Source of the DNA: Candidatus Saccharimonadota bacterium
Lineage (GTDB): Bacteria > Patescibacteriota > Saccharimonadia > Saccharimonadales > Saccharimonadaceae
DNA: 50,386 nt
Direction: 5' to 3'
Assembly (NCBI GenBank): GCA_030645815.1
Contig: JAUSMW010000036.1
Coordinates: 1-50,386 of the forward strand
Shown in pieces: positions 8,174 to 17,108 of this stretch; positions within the stretch are counted from its first letter, which is position 1; every line of letters begins with the position of its first letter. The notes below the pieces were generated by a model. The model was given only the letters and a program-made list of their open reading frames with translations. It made no database searches and was not told the origin of the DNA. Position numbers and translations under genes: made by a program.

Positions 8174-9793
8174 ATGAGTAAAATTGCGAGCTACCTTGCT
8201 ACCCACCTGCGTGGAGAGGTATTGAGTAGTAAGAACATACGCAACGCCTTGGCCACAGATGGCAGCGTGTTAAAGATTACTCCAATACTAGCGGTATATC
8301 CATATGACACTAGTGATGTTCGCAAGATTGCTCACTTTGCGTGGCAATTAGCTCAAAAAGGACATGTGTTTCCTTTGACGACTCGTGGTAGCGGCGCTAG
8401 TCGCGTTGGTGCGGCGATTGGTTCAGGCGCTATTATCTCATTGCCGACTCACTTTGACACGATTTTTGAAGTTGACACAAAGCAGAAATTAGCTCGGGTT
8501 CAACCTGGTGTAACTGTTGCTTCGCTGCAACAAACTATGCGAACCCATGGACTAGAATGGCCAGTTGATGTGTCTAATCCAGCCAGTACTATTGGTGGTG
8601 CTATAGCAAATAATAGTTATGGTGAAAAAGCAGTAAAATTTGGCGATACATCTGAATGGGTAGATCAGATAGAAATAGTTTTGAGCAACGGAGACACTTT
8701 GCAGACTGGCCGTTTGAGCAAACGTCAGCTCAGCAAGAAGAAGGGCCTTAGTAGTTCGGAAGGCGAAATTTACCGTAAGCTGGACGCCCTAATAGAAGAC
8801 AACGAAGCAATTATTGCAGGTTTGGCAGAAAAAAATACCACAGCAGGCTATGCAATAGCCAAAGTAAAAGACCGTCGAGGTAATTTTGATTTGACTCCAT
8901 TGATTGCAGGTTCACAAGGTACCCTAGGTATCGTGACAGAAGCAATACTAAAGCTTGGTGTGTATCATCCACAAAAAGAAGTCATAGCTGTTACCTTGTC
9001 AACATTAGACAATATAGATCAGCTCATTAGCTCTATACAAAAATACTCACCAGACAAAGTCGAGTATGTAGATGGTCCAAGTGTCGAGCAAATAGCAGCT
9101 GATTTGAAAGACATCTTGCCTGATGATGATCCCGATTTCAAACCAAAAGGATTAATTTTTATCGAACTCAGTGACATTGGTCGTAAAGCAAAAGGCAAAG
9201 CCAGCAAATTAGCTAAAGCAATAGAAAAACTTGGCCATCAAACTGCTATCAGTGATGGAGATACTGACTCGGCAGGTGAAATATGGCAAACATACAGCAG
9301 AATCCAATCAGCTATTAGCCAAGAAGGCGATGACCATAAATCACCGGTGTCAATAGTCGAAGACGCCTTGCTGCCAATCAGCGAAGTAGTACATTTTATT
9401 GAAGCTGCTCATGAATTGGCAAAGAAACATCGAACAAAACTACTCTTTTCAGCACACTTGGGTACCGGGGTTGTGAATGCTCATGCACTATTGGATATGC
9501 AAAACCTAACAGACCGCAACAAAGTCACCAAGCTAATCGAAGACTATTATGAACTAGTTATCAAGCACGATGGTGGTATAGCAGGCGAGTACGCAGAGGG
9601 CAGATTACGTGCCAGTCAAAACTCTCTGCAGTTTACAGAAAATGAACTAGAGCTGTTTGCGAAAGTAAAAAGCGTCTTTGATATTCACGGTATTTTCAAT
9701 CCGGGCGTCAAGCTTGCAAGTGAAAAAGACATTGCAAAGCTCAACGAAGATTTTGAGCCAGGCAAATTCGCAGACAATCTACCGAGGTTGTAA
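8174..9793 (+). CDS. FAD-linked oxidase (GlcD/D-lactate dehydrogenase type)
   Basis: The N-terminal half is an FAD_binding_4 (PCMH) domain with TTRGSGASRVGAA and NPASTIGGAIANNSYGEK. The C-terminal half looks like the FAD-linked oxidase C domain, ending HGIFNPGVKL. Such enzymes oxidise 2-hydroxy acids such as D-lactate or glycolate. The substrate here is not determinable. The length of 539 residues fits. The ATG follows a purine-rich GAGAGGGAAA, and a TATGATAAT-like -10 lies about 25 nt upstream. A cytoplasmic location is expected, as no signal peptide or membrane helix is visible. Confidence 0.85.
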   Translation: MSKIASYLATHLRGEVLSSKNIRNALATDGSVLKITPILAVYPYDTSDVRKIAHFAWQLAQKGHVFPLTTRGSGASRVGAAIGSGAIISLPTHFDTIFEVDTKQKLARVQPGVTVASLQQTMRTHGLEWPVDVSNPASTIGGAIANNSYGEKAVKFGDTSEWVDQIEIVLSNGDTLQTGRLSKRQLSKKKGLSSSEGEIYRKLDALIEDNEAIIAGLAEKNTTAGYAIAKVKDRRGNFDLTPLIAGSQGTLGIVTEAILKLGVYHPQKEVIAVTLSTLDNIDQLISSIQKYSPDKVEYVDGPSVEQIAADLKDILPDDDPDFKPKGLIFIELSDIGRKAKGKASKLAKAIEKLGHQTAISDGDTDSAGEIWQTYSRIQSAISQEGDDHKSPVSIVEDALLPISEVVHFIEAAHELAKKHRTKLLFSAHLGTGVVNAHALLDMQNLTDRNKVTKLIEDYYELVIKHDGGIAGEYAEGRLRASQNSLQFTENELELFAKVKSVFDIHGIFNPGVKLASEKDIAKLNEDFEPGKFADNLPRL

Positions 9794-9816
9794 CAAACGA
9801 ATTGATAGGGTAAAAT
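9788..9816 (+). promoter_or_regulatory. Promoter of the tRNA-Leu/tRNA-Val unit
   Basis: TTGTAA and TAAAAT are separated by exactly 17 nt. The -35 overlaps the stop codon of the oxidase gene. The start site would fall about 13 nt before tRNA-Leu. Confidence 0.55.
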
Positions 9817-9835
9817 TGACTAAGCCTCAATTTTT

Positions 9836-9920
9836 GCGCGAGTGGCGGAATTGGTAGACGCGCTAGTCTTAGGAACTAGTGCCTTCGGGCGTGGAGGTTC
9901 AAGTCCTCTCTCGCGCACCA
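9836..9920 (+). tRNA. tRNA-Leu (anticodon UAG)
   Basis: This is a class II tRNA with a long variable arm. The acceptor stem GCGCGAG pairs with CTCGCGC, the anticodon stem CTAGT/ACTAG encloses CTTAGGA (anticodon TAG), and the T-arm contains GTTCAAGTC. CCA is encoded. Confidence 0.97.
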
Positions 9921-9927
9921 AGGTTGC

Positions 9928-10004
9928 GGGTTGTTAGCTCAGTTGGCTAGAGCACCTCGTTTACACCGAGGGGGTCGGGGGTTCGAGTCCCTCACAACCC
10001 ACCA
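9928..10004 (+). tRNA. tRNA-Val (anticodon UAC)
   Basis: The acceptor stem GGGTTGT pairs with ACAACCC. The anticodon stem CCTCG/CGAGG encloses TTTACAC (anticodon TAC), the T-loop is GTTCGAGTC and CCA is encoded. It lies 7 nt after tRNA-Leu, so the two are co-transcribed. Confidence 0.97.
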
Positions 10005-10006
10005 TT

Positions 10007-10037
10007 AAAAAAATCGAACATTACGTTCGGTTTTTTT
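10007..10037. terminator. Bidirectional terminator between tRNA-Val and the TPM gene
   Basis: A 13-bp stem (seven A-T pairs plus TCGAAC/GTTCGG) surrounds the 5-nt loop ATTAC. It provides a T-run on both strands and serves the converging tRNA unit and the lemA-TPM operon. Confidence 0.9.
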
Positions 10038-10045
10038 AATACAAT

Positions 10046-10951
10046 TTACCAACTTCCGCTGGCACCACCTCCTCCAAAACCACCACCACCGAAACCGCCA
10101 CCCGATGATGACCCACCACCAAACGTTGTACCACCGGCCCACCATGATGGTTTTTTGCCTGATTTGCGACGCTGCTTGTAATTATTGGAAACAACCCAAT
10201 CGAATCCTAAACCAAGCAAGGTAAGGCCAACAACCCAAAACCAGGTCCATACAGCCCAAACGCCAACAAAAGCGATGACGAGCCCAACGATACCTCCCAT
10301 GAGGCCCCCGGCCCACCAGCTCTTACTGCGTGCCAACACAGATGTTATCCAACTAGGCACAATAAACAGAAAGAAAAATATAACGAACCCTACTACATCA
10401 GAGATACCAGACTCGCCGTCATCTTCTATTGTTGATGACGAGTTTGGGTCGGGCACACCTTCTACAGCAGCAGCAATACTTTCAACGCCTTTTTGTATTC
10501 CACCATAGTAATCATTTTTCTGGAAATAAGGCCTCATGACGCCACTGATAATACGGCCGCTTTCTAGGTCTGTTAGGTCACCCTCTAGGCCTGTTCCTAC
10601 CTCAATACGCATCTTTCTATCATCTTTTGCAACAAGTAACAGAACTCCATTATTTTTTTCTTTTTCACCAATTCCCCAGGTACGAGCAACATCTATCGAA
10701 TATCCTTCGATATCTCTGCCATCAAGACTAGGTATAACCAGTATTCCTAGTTGATAATCCTTTTTCTTACGACTTTGTTGTATTTGACTAGCCAGTTTTT
10801 TTATTTGCTCTGCTGTCAGCGTATTGGTTTGGTCGACAATCGGGCTTTCCAGTGATGGCGCAGGGGGGACACCAATCGCTAATACAGTATTTTGTCCAAC
10901 AAAAAGAACTGTACCTAGTAAAATAATTAAACCAAAAAGCCAACGTTTCAT
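10046..10951 (-). CDS. TPM-domain membrane protein (YgcG-like)
   Basis: The protein has an N-terminal signal/anchor (WLFGLIILLGTVLFVGQ) and then a TPM (TLP18.3/Psb32/MOLO-1) domain at about residues 35-165 (VDQTNTLT...NNGVLLLVAKDDRKMRIEVG...). A membrane region and a glycine-rich tail of GGGG repeats ending GASGSW follow. TPM proteins with Gly-rich tails are membrane-associated. Their role is poorly defined, and some act as acid phosphatases or in photosystem repair. It follows a lemA gene by 11 nt, a common bacterial pairing, and the two probably act together at the envelope. The terminator at 10007-10037 ends the operon. Confidence 0.85.
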   Translation of the reverse strand: MKRWLFGLIILLGTVLFVGQNTVLAIGVPPAPSLESPIVDQTNTLTAEQIKKLASQIQQSRKKKDYQLGILVIPSLDGRDIEGYSIDVARTWGIGEKEKNNGVLLLVAKDDRKMRIEVGTGLEGDLTDLESGRIISGVMRPYFQKNDYYGGIQKGVESIAAAVEGVPDPNSSSTIEDDGESGISDVVGFVIFFFLFIVPSWITSVLARSKSWWAGGLMGGIVGLVIAFVGVWAVWTWFWVVGLTLLGLGFDWVVSNNYKQRRKSGKKPSWWAGGTTFGGGSSSGGGFGGGGFGGGGASGSW

Positions 10952-10962
10952 AATAAACTTTG

Positions 10963-11574
10963 CTAGTTAAAGTCTACAGATGGCGCTTTGTCGGATCCAG
11001 CGTCTGCTTGGAAATACGTGAATGTTTTGAACCCAAACACACCTGCTGTAATGTTTGTAGGAAAACTCTGTGTTGTCGTGTTATATGTCCGTGCTGCTTC
11101 GTTGAAATCATTACGTGCTACAGCAATGCGATTTTCTGTACCCTCGAGCTGTACTTGTAGGTCTTTAAAGTTTTGTGTTGCTGTCAATTCAGGATAATTC
11201 TCGGTAACTGCTAAAAGCCTACTCAATGCTTGGCTCAGCTCACCCTGTGCTTCCTGGTATCGTTGTAGCTGTTCAGGAGTTGCATTTGACGGGTCAATCG
11301 TAATCTGAGTTGCTTTGGCGCGAGTATTGGTGACATTTTCCAATGTGCTTTGCTCAAAATCTGCTGCACCTTTCACAGTACTCACCAGGTTTGGTATTAA
11401 ATCAGCGCGACGCTGGTACTGACTTTGAACATTAGCTAGCTTTGTGTTGACATTTTCTCGACCACTCACAAGCCCATTGTATAATCCGGCAATTGTAGCG
11501 ATAAACAACAAAATAATTACTCCGACAACACCAATAATTGTCCATTTTGTATTCAAATTTGATTTTTTGGCCAT
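10963..11574 (-). CDS. lemA: LemA family protein (first copy)
   Basis: LemA proteins have one N-terminal membrane helix and an outward coiled-coil body. Visible are the helix (about residues 10-30), GLYNGLVSGRENVNTKLANVQSQYQRRADLIPNLV and the closing NITAGVFGFKTFTYFQ. These are hallmarks of the family. The length of 203 residues is typical. The ribosome-binding site AAAGGGGAAGT lies just upstream of the ATG. It leads the operon with the TPM gene on the minus strand. A second LemA with a different partner (HtpX) is encoded at 31.4 kb. Confidence 0.9.
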   Translation of the reverse strand: MAKKSNLNTKWTIIGVVGVIILLFIATIAGLYNGLVSGRENVNTKLANVQSQYQRRADLIPNLVSTVKGAADFEQSTLENVTNTRAKATQITIDPSNATPEQLQRYQEAQGELSQALSRLLAVTENYPELTATQNFKDLQVQLEGTENRIAVARNDFNEAARTYNTTTQSFPTNITAGVFGFKTFTYFQADAGSDKAPSVDFN

Positions 11575-11792
11575 ACTTCCCCTTTGCTTAAAAGTTACTG
11601 TCTTTATAGTAGATATGTACTAGTTTCTATTCTATAAGAAAAGCTTAAAATTACTAGCAATCATACACAATAATTTTTGTTGACCAACAGGCTTACTAAA
11701 TATATTTCGTTTAAGCTTATTTATATGTAATAATGAACAGGTATAAATTACATAGTAGTATAACCTGTTATCAGGAGGGGATAGAAGAGGTC

Positions 11793-12677
11793 ATGAACCC
11801 AGACAACAACAACTCAGGTATCGATTCCGCGGATACTAATCCACAGCCATCACAAGGCAACCAAGTAAATCCACAGCAGCCGACACCCACCAGTTTTAAC
11901 GCCACACCACCTATACCTGTTACAACAACACCAATCCAGCAGACTCCTACGCTACAAACTCCACCGCAACCAATAGGTACGCAGCCCGCTCCCTACAATC
12001 CGAGTACAGGCGGCAGTCCAGTCAAAAAAATAATAATTGGTATTGTTGCTTTTGTACTAATCCTTATCCTAGCTGCTGTTGGATATACCGTGTATAAATC
12101 CATGCAATATCCAGAGGAAAACAAGGTTTCAACTGCATATATTGAAGCATTGAGAGATGAAGATTATGACCAAATCGCGGAGTTATATGATACGGAATTA
12201 ACTGAAATAATCGACAGGGAAAAAGGCTTGGCAGATAGAATGCACGCCATTGAGCCGTCAAGCGTCAACCCCGAGACAGTAAAGGAAGATGAATACAAGA
12301 GATTCCTGACAGAAAGCAAACAAGATTTTGATATACCCGACGGCAAACCATCACGCATATCGGCTGATTACTATGGCGATACCGATCCAAAATACATAGT
12401 TTCAACATACACAGTAGGCGGTGAAGATATTTCTGTAGTTTTGGTATACGATAGCGGCAAACCAAAAGCTCTTTTTGCCAAAAAAGGTCAGTACAATGAT
12501 ATAAAAGATTTTGAAAAGGCATATCAAGAGTACAAAGATGCTCTAGAGGAAGCCAAGCAGCTGCTGGATAATACCGAAGTTGTTATCGAATCAGTTGAAA
12601 ATCAAAGCAAGACAGTTGGTGGTACTGACAGCCTCAGCGCTAAAATTGATGCCAAAAAAGTATTCGGCGGTAACTAA
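11793..12677 (+). CDS. Hypothetical single-pass membrane protein with Pro/Thr/Gln-rich N-tail
   Basis: The first 75 residues are low-complexity Pro, Thr, Gln and Asn. One membrane helix follows (about 80-101, IIIGIVAFVLILILAAV). The outer region of about 190 residues starts with a segment like the DUF4878/NTF2-type folds seen after such anchors (TAYIEALRDEDYDQIAELYD). The track start at 11733 is 20 codons upstream. The ATG at 11793, preceded by AGGAGGGG and a second purine-rich stretch, is preferred. It lies just before a membrane protease gene. The function is unknown; it is probably surface-exposed. Confidence 0.75.
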   Translation: MNPDNNNSGIDSADTNPQPSQGNQVNPQQPTPTSFNATPPIPVTTTPIQQTPTLQTPPQPIGTQPAPYNPSTGGSPVKKIIIGIVAFVLILILAAVGYTVYKSMQYPEENKVSTAYIEALRDEDYDQIAELYDTELTEIIDREKGLADRMHAIEPSSVNPETVKEDEYKRFLTESKQDFDIPDGKPSRISADYYGDTDPKYIVSTYTVGGEDISVVLVYDSGKPKALFAKKGQYNDIKDFEKAYQEYKDALEEAKQLLDNTEVVIESVENQSKTVGGTDSLSAKIDAKKVFGGN

Positions 12678-12703
12678 ACTTTTAACAACTATTTTTCATT
12701 TAT

Positions 12704-15106
12704 ATGTCACATAATAATCACACTAGACATAAACGCAAACTAAATACCGTCATTGCGCTTCATATAGCTGTTTTTATAGTTGCCCATATGCTTTTAATTG
12801 CTGTATTTGAGCAATATAAAAAAGTTGCGTATGCTGCTACACCAAAGACCGCGATTGAAAAAACACTACAAAATAGTTCGGGTTCTAGTACAGTAGAAAA
12901 TGTCTCTATAAATTCGTCGCTAGGTTTTAACGTTGGTTATAATAAAAAGCAATTTACCTCAGTTGGATATGTTATTGGAAAAGACAATAGTTTTAAAACT
13001 TATGACAAAAATGATGTTTTCGAAAAGCGAGATTACGCCATAGTAAACCTATATGATGCTCGTCTAAAATCAAAAGATAATATTAAAACAAAAAACTATT
13101 CCAGCGCAGAGCTAAATATATCTACCAGTATATTAAAAGATTTCTTTGAAAAACGTCGTTCTCAATACGGCACGCAGTTTTCAGAACTTGATTTGGTTGA
13201 AAAGCATTATGCACCAAAAACTGGTGGTGATATCCAATCTGTTGATGTTATTAGTAAAGGCGATACAAAGGTCAACGGTATTACATATAGAAAGGTTATT
13301 TACAAGATTGTAAACACCAAGCTAATTAAAACCACGTCTACCACCGAGGCCTATTACTTGGTCAAAGACGGCAAACCTTTTGCGATTACATTAACGACTG
13401 CCAACGATAGAGACCAAGAGTTTGTCGCATCCCTCAGAGGTATCATCACAAATGTCAGCTATGGTACAAATCAGCAATCCGCAAAGTATGGTTCAAGTAA
13501 CTCTGCCAGTGGGGGTAAGGTTTCAAAAAAAGTCAGCGACACCGCTCTAAATACACCATATAAATTAAAATCAGACACAGCGCTAAAGGTTGTAGCAAAA
13601 AACCAACCAGCAACTGTCAGAATAGGTATGGCGTATTGTGCAAAGGTGACACTGAAACTAACCAATGGACAGCCCTTTACGACATTAGACGAAGCCTGTA
13701 ATGCAGCTATAGGTAGCGGATCAATTATATCTGACAAGGGCTACGTCTCAACTAACGGTCATGTTGTTACGATGAAACCAAATGATGTCATATTATATGG
13801 ATTACTAGGTCCTATTCAGGAATCTGGCGACAATACATCTCTAGTGAAATTTCTACAGTATATGTCTATGAATGGGCAGGCTGCTCAAGTTGACGAGCTA
13901 ATTAGGTTAATCGAAAGTAATGACCAAAAGGCTATAGATAAACTCTCAGCCGCTATCGATGCCATTCCCCCTGCTCAGCTGGACACAACTGGTAGCGAAA
14001 AATACCAGTTTGCTATTCAGCTAGGCAAAGCACCGCTGAGGCTAAAGGTTGATGGTGTAAACGCTAGCTATGTTTATATCAAAGACCAAATAGTAAGTGC
14101 CAAGCTTGTCGATAAAAATTTCAATGTGTATGACGATATTAATACCGGTACATTTACTCGTTCTGATGTTGCGGTTCTAAAAATTAATGACAAAGTTACT
14201 GGTGGTTTTCCGGTTATCAAACTAGGCTCGATAAACGGACTAAAAGAAAATGATTTGGTTACCGCTATTGGCTATCCATACTTTGTCGACAGCGGAACAG
14301 ATACAAAACAGAAATATACTTTTCCTACTGCTACTCAGGGGAAAGTACTGGAAATAGGCTACGATTCACCTGGTAGCAAGCGCAAAGTAGTGAACATGAC
14401 GACTCCTATCGCTGCTGGAAATAGTGGTGGACCCGCGTTTTCTAAAAATGGTCTAATGATTGGGCTAAACACATATGGTCAGAGCGCTTCAGAAGATGAG
14501 TTTTCAATTAGTAGTATATTCAGGGACGTAGCGGATTTAAAACAATTGTTAGATAAAAATAATGTATCAGCTACCGGAACCAGCGAACTGTCTAAGGTTT
14601 GGTCTAGCGCGATTGATGATTTTTCAGCCGGCCAGTATGTGGAGGCTCAGAAAGGGTTTGCAGCTGTTAGTGCAAAATACCCAAGCTTTTATCTAGCTGA
14701 TAGTTTCCTCAAGACAACAAACGAGCAAATCGAGGCTGCCAACAAAGAAAATAACCTGAGGATAATGATGATTGTAATAGGTATCGTTATAGTTGCAGTT
14801 GTCATCAGTCTAATACTGTTTATCAGAAAACTCATCAAACACAACCGAGCCGACCCTGGTTCATACATACCAAACCAACAAACACCGCCAATCACTCAAC
14901 AGTTTACTCAGGCTCCAGTCAGCCAACAACCTCCTGTCGTAGTGACGCCAACCTTACAATACCCACCAGTTGACTCAGTGCCGACCGAGCCAATTGACCA
15001 AACGACACCTGTGCCGTTACCCCAAACTCCTCAGCAAGATGTAGCCGGTTCTCAGCAAACTATCGAGGTCAGAATAGACCATAACGATGACAAAACCAAC
15101 GCCTGA
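12704..15106 (+). CDS. Membrane-anchored trypsin-like serine protease (S1C/HtrA-like)
   Basis: An 800-residue protein has an N-terminal helix (about 15-36), a long extracytoplasmic region, a trypsin-like domain, a C-terminal helix (about 683-706) and a Pro/Gln-rich cytoplasmic tail. The catalytic triad is visible: His in STNGHVV (about 353), Asp in RSDVAVLKI (about 488) and Ser in AAGNSGGPAF (about 574). An unusual insertion of about 110 residues separates His from Asp. No PDZ domain was recognised. It follows another anchored protein by 26 nt and could process envelope or host-derived proteins. The substrate is unknown. Confidence 0.85.
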   Translation: MSHNNHTRHKRKLNTVIALHIAVFIVAHMLLIAVFEQYKKVAYAATPKTAIEKTLQNSSGSSTVENVSINSSLGFNVGYNKKQFTSVGYVIGKDNSFKTYDKNDVFEKRDYAIVNLYDARLKSKDNIKTKNYSSAELNISTSILKDFFEKRRSQYGTQFSELDLVEKHYAPKTGGDIQSVDVISKGDTKVNGITYRKVIYKIVNTKLIKTTSTTEAYYLVKDGKPFAITLTTANDRDQEFVASLRGIITNVSYGTNQQSAKYGSSNSASGGKVSKKVSDTALNTPYKLKSDTALKVVAKNQPATVRIGMAYCAKVTLKLTNGQPFTTLDEACNAAIGSGSIISDKGYVSTNGHVVTMKPNDVILYGLLGPIQESGDNTSLVKFLQYMSMNGQAAQVDELIRLIESNDQKAIDKLSAAIDAIPPAQLDTTGSEKYQFAIQLGKAPLRLKVDGVNASYVYIKDQIVSAKLVDKNFNVYDDINTGTFTRSDVAVLKINDKVTGGFPVIKLGSINGLKENDLVTAIGYPYFVDSGTDTKQKYTFPTATQGKVLEIGYDSPGSKRKVVNMTTPIAAGNSGGPAFSKNGLMIGLNTYGQSASEDEFSISSIFRDVADLKQLLDKNNVSATGTSELSKVWSSAIDDFSAGQYVEAQKGFAAVSAKYPSFYLADSFLKTTNEQIEAANKENNLRIMMIVIGIVIVAVVISLILFIRKLIKHNRADPGSYIPNQQTPPITQQFTQAPVSQQPPVVVTPTLQYPPVDSVPTEPIDQTTPVPLPQTPQQDVAGSQQTIEVRIDHNDDKTNA

Positions 15107-15122
15107 GACTGATATTTGATGG

Positions 15123-15128
15123 TATAAT
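15123..15128 (+). promoter_or_regulatory. Extended -10 of hisS (leaderless start)
   Basis: TGG precedes TATAAT, which ends 11 nt before the ATG at 15140. There is no Shine-Dalgarno sequence in the gap. Confidence 0.7.
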
Positions 15129-15139
15129 TGACAGAAGTT

Positions 15140-16378
15140 ATGAGTCTATCTACCCAACCCTACAAAGGAACCCGAGATTTTTATCCGGATGACATGCGAA
15201 CTCGCAAATGGATGTTTGCCAAGTGGCGCAAAGTTGTCGAGAGTTTTGGATATGAAGAATATGATGGTCCAATCCTCGAGCCATTAGAACTCTACACCGC
15301 AAAGACTAGCGAAGAGATTGTAAATGATCAATCATTCAACTTCGAGGACCGCGGAGGGCGCCGTGTTGTTATGCGACCAGAGATGACACCTACGGTTAGC
15401 CGTATGGTTGCAGGCAGGCGTCAAGAACTTGGCTATCCACTGCGCCTATATAGCATTCCAAATTGTTTCCGCTACGAACGCCAACAGCGTGGACGCTTGC
15501 GTGAGTTCTGGCAGTTGAATGTAGATTTGTTTGGGTTAGAGGGAATTGAAGCCGATGTAGAGAATATACAAATTGCAGATGCATTACTAAAAGAATTTGG
15601 CGCAAATGAGAACCAGTATGAAATACGCGTCAATAGCCGCAAATATATGAATAGTATTTATGATGAACTCGAATTGTCTGATGAAGAAAAAAAGACAATC
15701 ACTGGTTTAATTGATAAAAAAGCAAAAATTGATTCCACAGAATTTGAAAAGATATTTCGCGAGAAACTAGGCGAAGAAAAGGCGACAAAGCTACTAAAAG
15801 TTTTAAATAATAATGATGCAATTCCAGAATCTATCGGTCAGTTAATTGGTAGTTTAGAAAAACATGGAGTGAAAAATGTAACTTTTGAACCAAGTATTGC
15901 ACGCGGCTTCGAGTACTACACAGACATTGTGTTTGAAGTCTTTGACAAAACTCCCGAAAACAATCGGTCTATGTTCGGTGGTGGACGTTATGACGGGCTA
16001 GTTGGTGAGTTTGGTGTCGAGCCAGTTCCAACAGTTGGCTTCGGCATGGGCGACGTGACATTCCAGAACTTCCTCGAAAGTAACAAGCTATTGCCAGAGC
16101 AAACCAGTGAAACGGATGTCTACATTATCGTTATAGGTGATGTATTAACTGAAGCCCAAAAAGTTGCCCAAGCATTACGTGAAAAAGGTGTAAATGTTGC
16201 AGTTGATATTTCCGGACGCAAAACTGACAAGCAAATTACTAATGCCAACAAAAAGAATATTTCATACAAGGTTTTTGTTGGTAGCGAAGAGGTCAGCTCA
16301 CAGTTATATAGTGTTGATGGTCAAAATCAAAAACTTAGCCTAGACCAAATAGTTAGTCTGATTAAATCTTCTAAATAG
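15140..16378 (+). CDS. hisS: Histidine--tRNA ligase
   Basis: HisRS charges tRNA-His. Class II synthetase motifs are clear: YKGTRDFYPDD at the N-terminus, motif 2 around FRYERQQRGRLREFWQ, the histidine-specific ARGFEYYTDIVFEVF, and motif 3 GGGRYDGLVGEFG. A C-terminal anticodon-binding domain follows (VYIIVIGDV...DISGRKTDKQ). At about 412 residues the length is normal. The track start at 15128 (TTG) overlaps the -10 box, so the ATG at 15140 is chosen. Its 3' end overlaps the convergent gene at 16371 by 8 nt. Confidence 0.95.
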   Translation: MSLSTQPYKGTRDFYPDDMRTRKWMFAKWRKVVESFGYEEYDGPILEPLELYTAKTSEEIVNDQSFNFEDRGGRRVVMRPEMTPTVSRMVAGRRQELGYPLRLYSIPNCFRYERQQRGRLREFWQLNVDLFGLEGIEADVENIQIADALLKEFGANENQYEIRVNSRKYMNSIYDELELSDEEKKTITGLIDKKAKIDSTEFEKIFREKLGEEKATKLLKVLNNNDAIPESIGQLIGSLEKHGVKNVTFEPSIARGFEYYTDIVFEVFDKTPENNRSMFGGGRYDGLVGEFGVEPVPTVGFGMGDVTFQNFLESNKLLPEQTSETDVYIIVIGDVLTEAQKVAQALREKGVNVAVDISGRKTDKQITNANKKNISYKVFVGSEEVSSQLYSVDGQNQKLSLDQIVSLIKSSK

Positions 16379-17015
16379 CTTTTAGCGAAGCAAATGCTGC
16401 TTCAGCTGCTTCGATAGCTTTGTCATCTAGCGCTTGTATTGTTTTATCTTCGCTACAAACTCCTTGAGGTTTGGTTATAATAAAGTAATTGTTACCAACT
16501 TTCTTGGCATCTTTCACCTGCTCTACGGGTGTAGAGTCTGCAGCCGTATCTACCTTGTCACCGGTTTTGTATGAGGTAATTATTCCCGCAGCACCGTTTG
16601 AACTACCACAAAGTGTTGTGCCATCGTTGTTGTTTGCATTAGCAGCTTTAACGAGTGCAGTACTCGAGAAACCAATGCTGGATTGGCCAAAGCCAAAGTT
16701 ATAAGCGTATGTCAGATCTTTTGTTTGATTAGTAACTTTGTATTTTACACCTAGCTCTGGAATTTCACGATATACCGTCGTGTCGTCATCTTTGCTATCT
16801 GCTTTTTGTAAATCTTTATTATCATTCGTTAATTTCACATTTTTTGCAGTCAAAATAGATATCTTTGTATTGAGCTCACCCTGTTGTTTGACGAAAAACA
16901 ATGCCCACATCACATTACTAGCAATCAGTGCCAATATGATGATTACGAGCCAAATAGTTTTCTTTTTACTGGGTTTTTGCTCTGGTGAGCTGATGTATGA
17001 TGGTGTGTCGTCCAC
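16371..17015 (-). CDS. Hypothetical single-pass membrane protein
   Basis: This 214-residue protein has a short Ser/Pro/Lys-rich N-tail, one helix (about 20-42) and a coiled-coil-like stretch (about 45-72, NTKISILTAKNVKLTNDNKDL). The outer domain contains two cysteines (TLCGSSNG and GVCSEDK) that could form a disulfide. It starts at GTG with AGGAA upstream. It converges with hisS and overlaps its last codons. No family was recognised. The architecture resembles the other anchored proteins at 11.8, 12.7 and 39.5 kb. Confidence 0.7.
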   Translation of the reverse strand: MDDTPSYISSPEQKPSKKKTIWLVIIILALIASNVMWALFFVKQQGELNTKISILTAKNVKLTNDNKDLQKADSKDDDTTVYREIPELGVKYKVTNQTKDLTYAYNFGFGQSSIGFSSTALVKAANANNNDGTTLCGSSNGAAGIITSYKTGDKVDTAADSTPVEQVKDAKKVGNNYFIITKPQGVCSEDKTIQALDDKAIEAAEAAFASLKAI

Positions 17016-17094
17016 GATTTAAATTCCTATATTAGTTACGTGTATTTAAACACAAGCGTCTCGTATCTGTCTAGCCGAAATACATTATCGATGG

Positions 17095-17100
17095 TACACT
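17095..17100 (+). promoter_or_regulatory. Extended -10 of tig (leaderless start)
   Basis: TGG precedes TACACT, ending 8 nt before the ATG at 17109. This supports that start over the upstream in-frame GTG and ATG codons. Confidence 0.6.
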
Positions 17101-17108
17101 TGTTAGCT

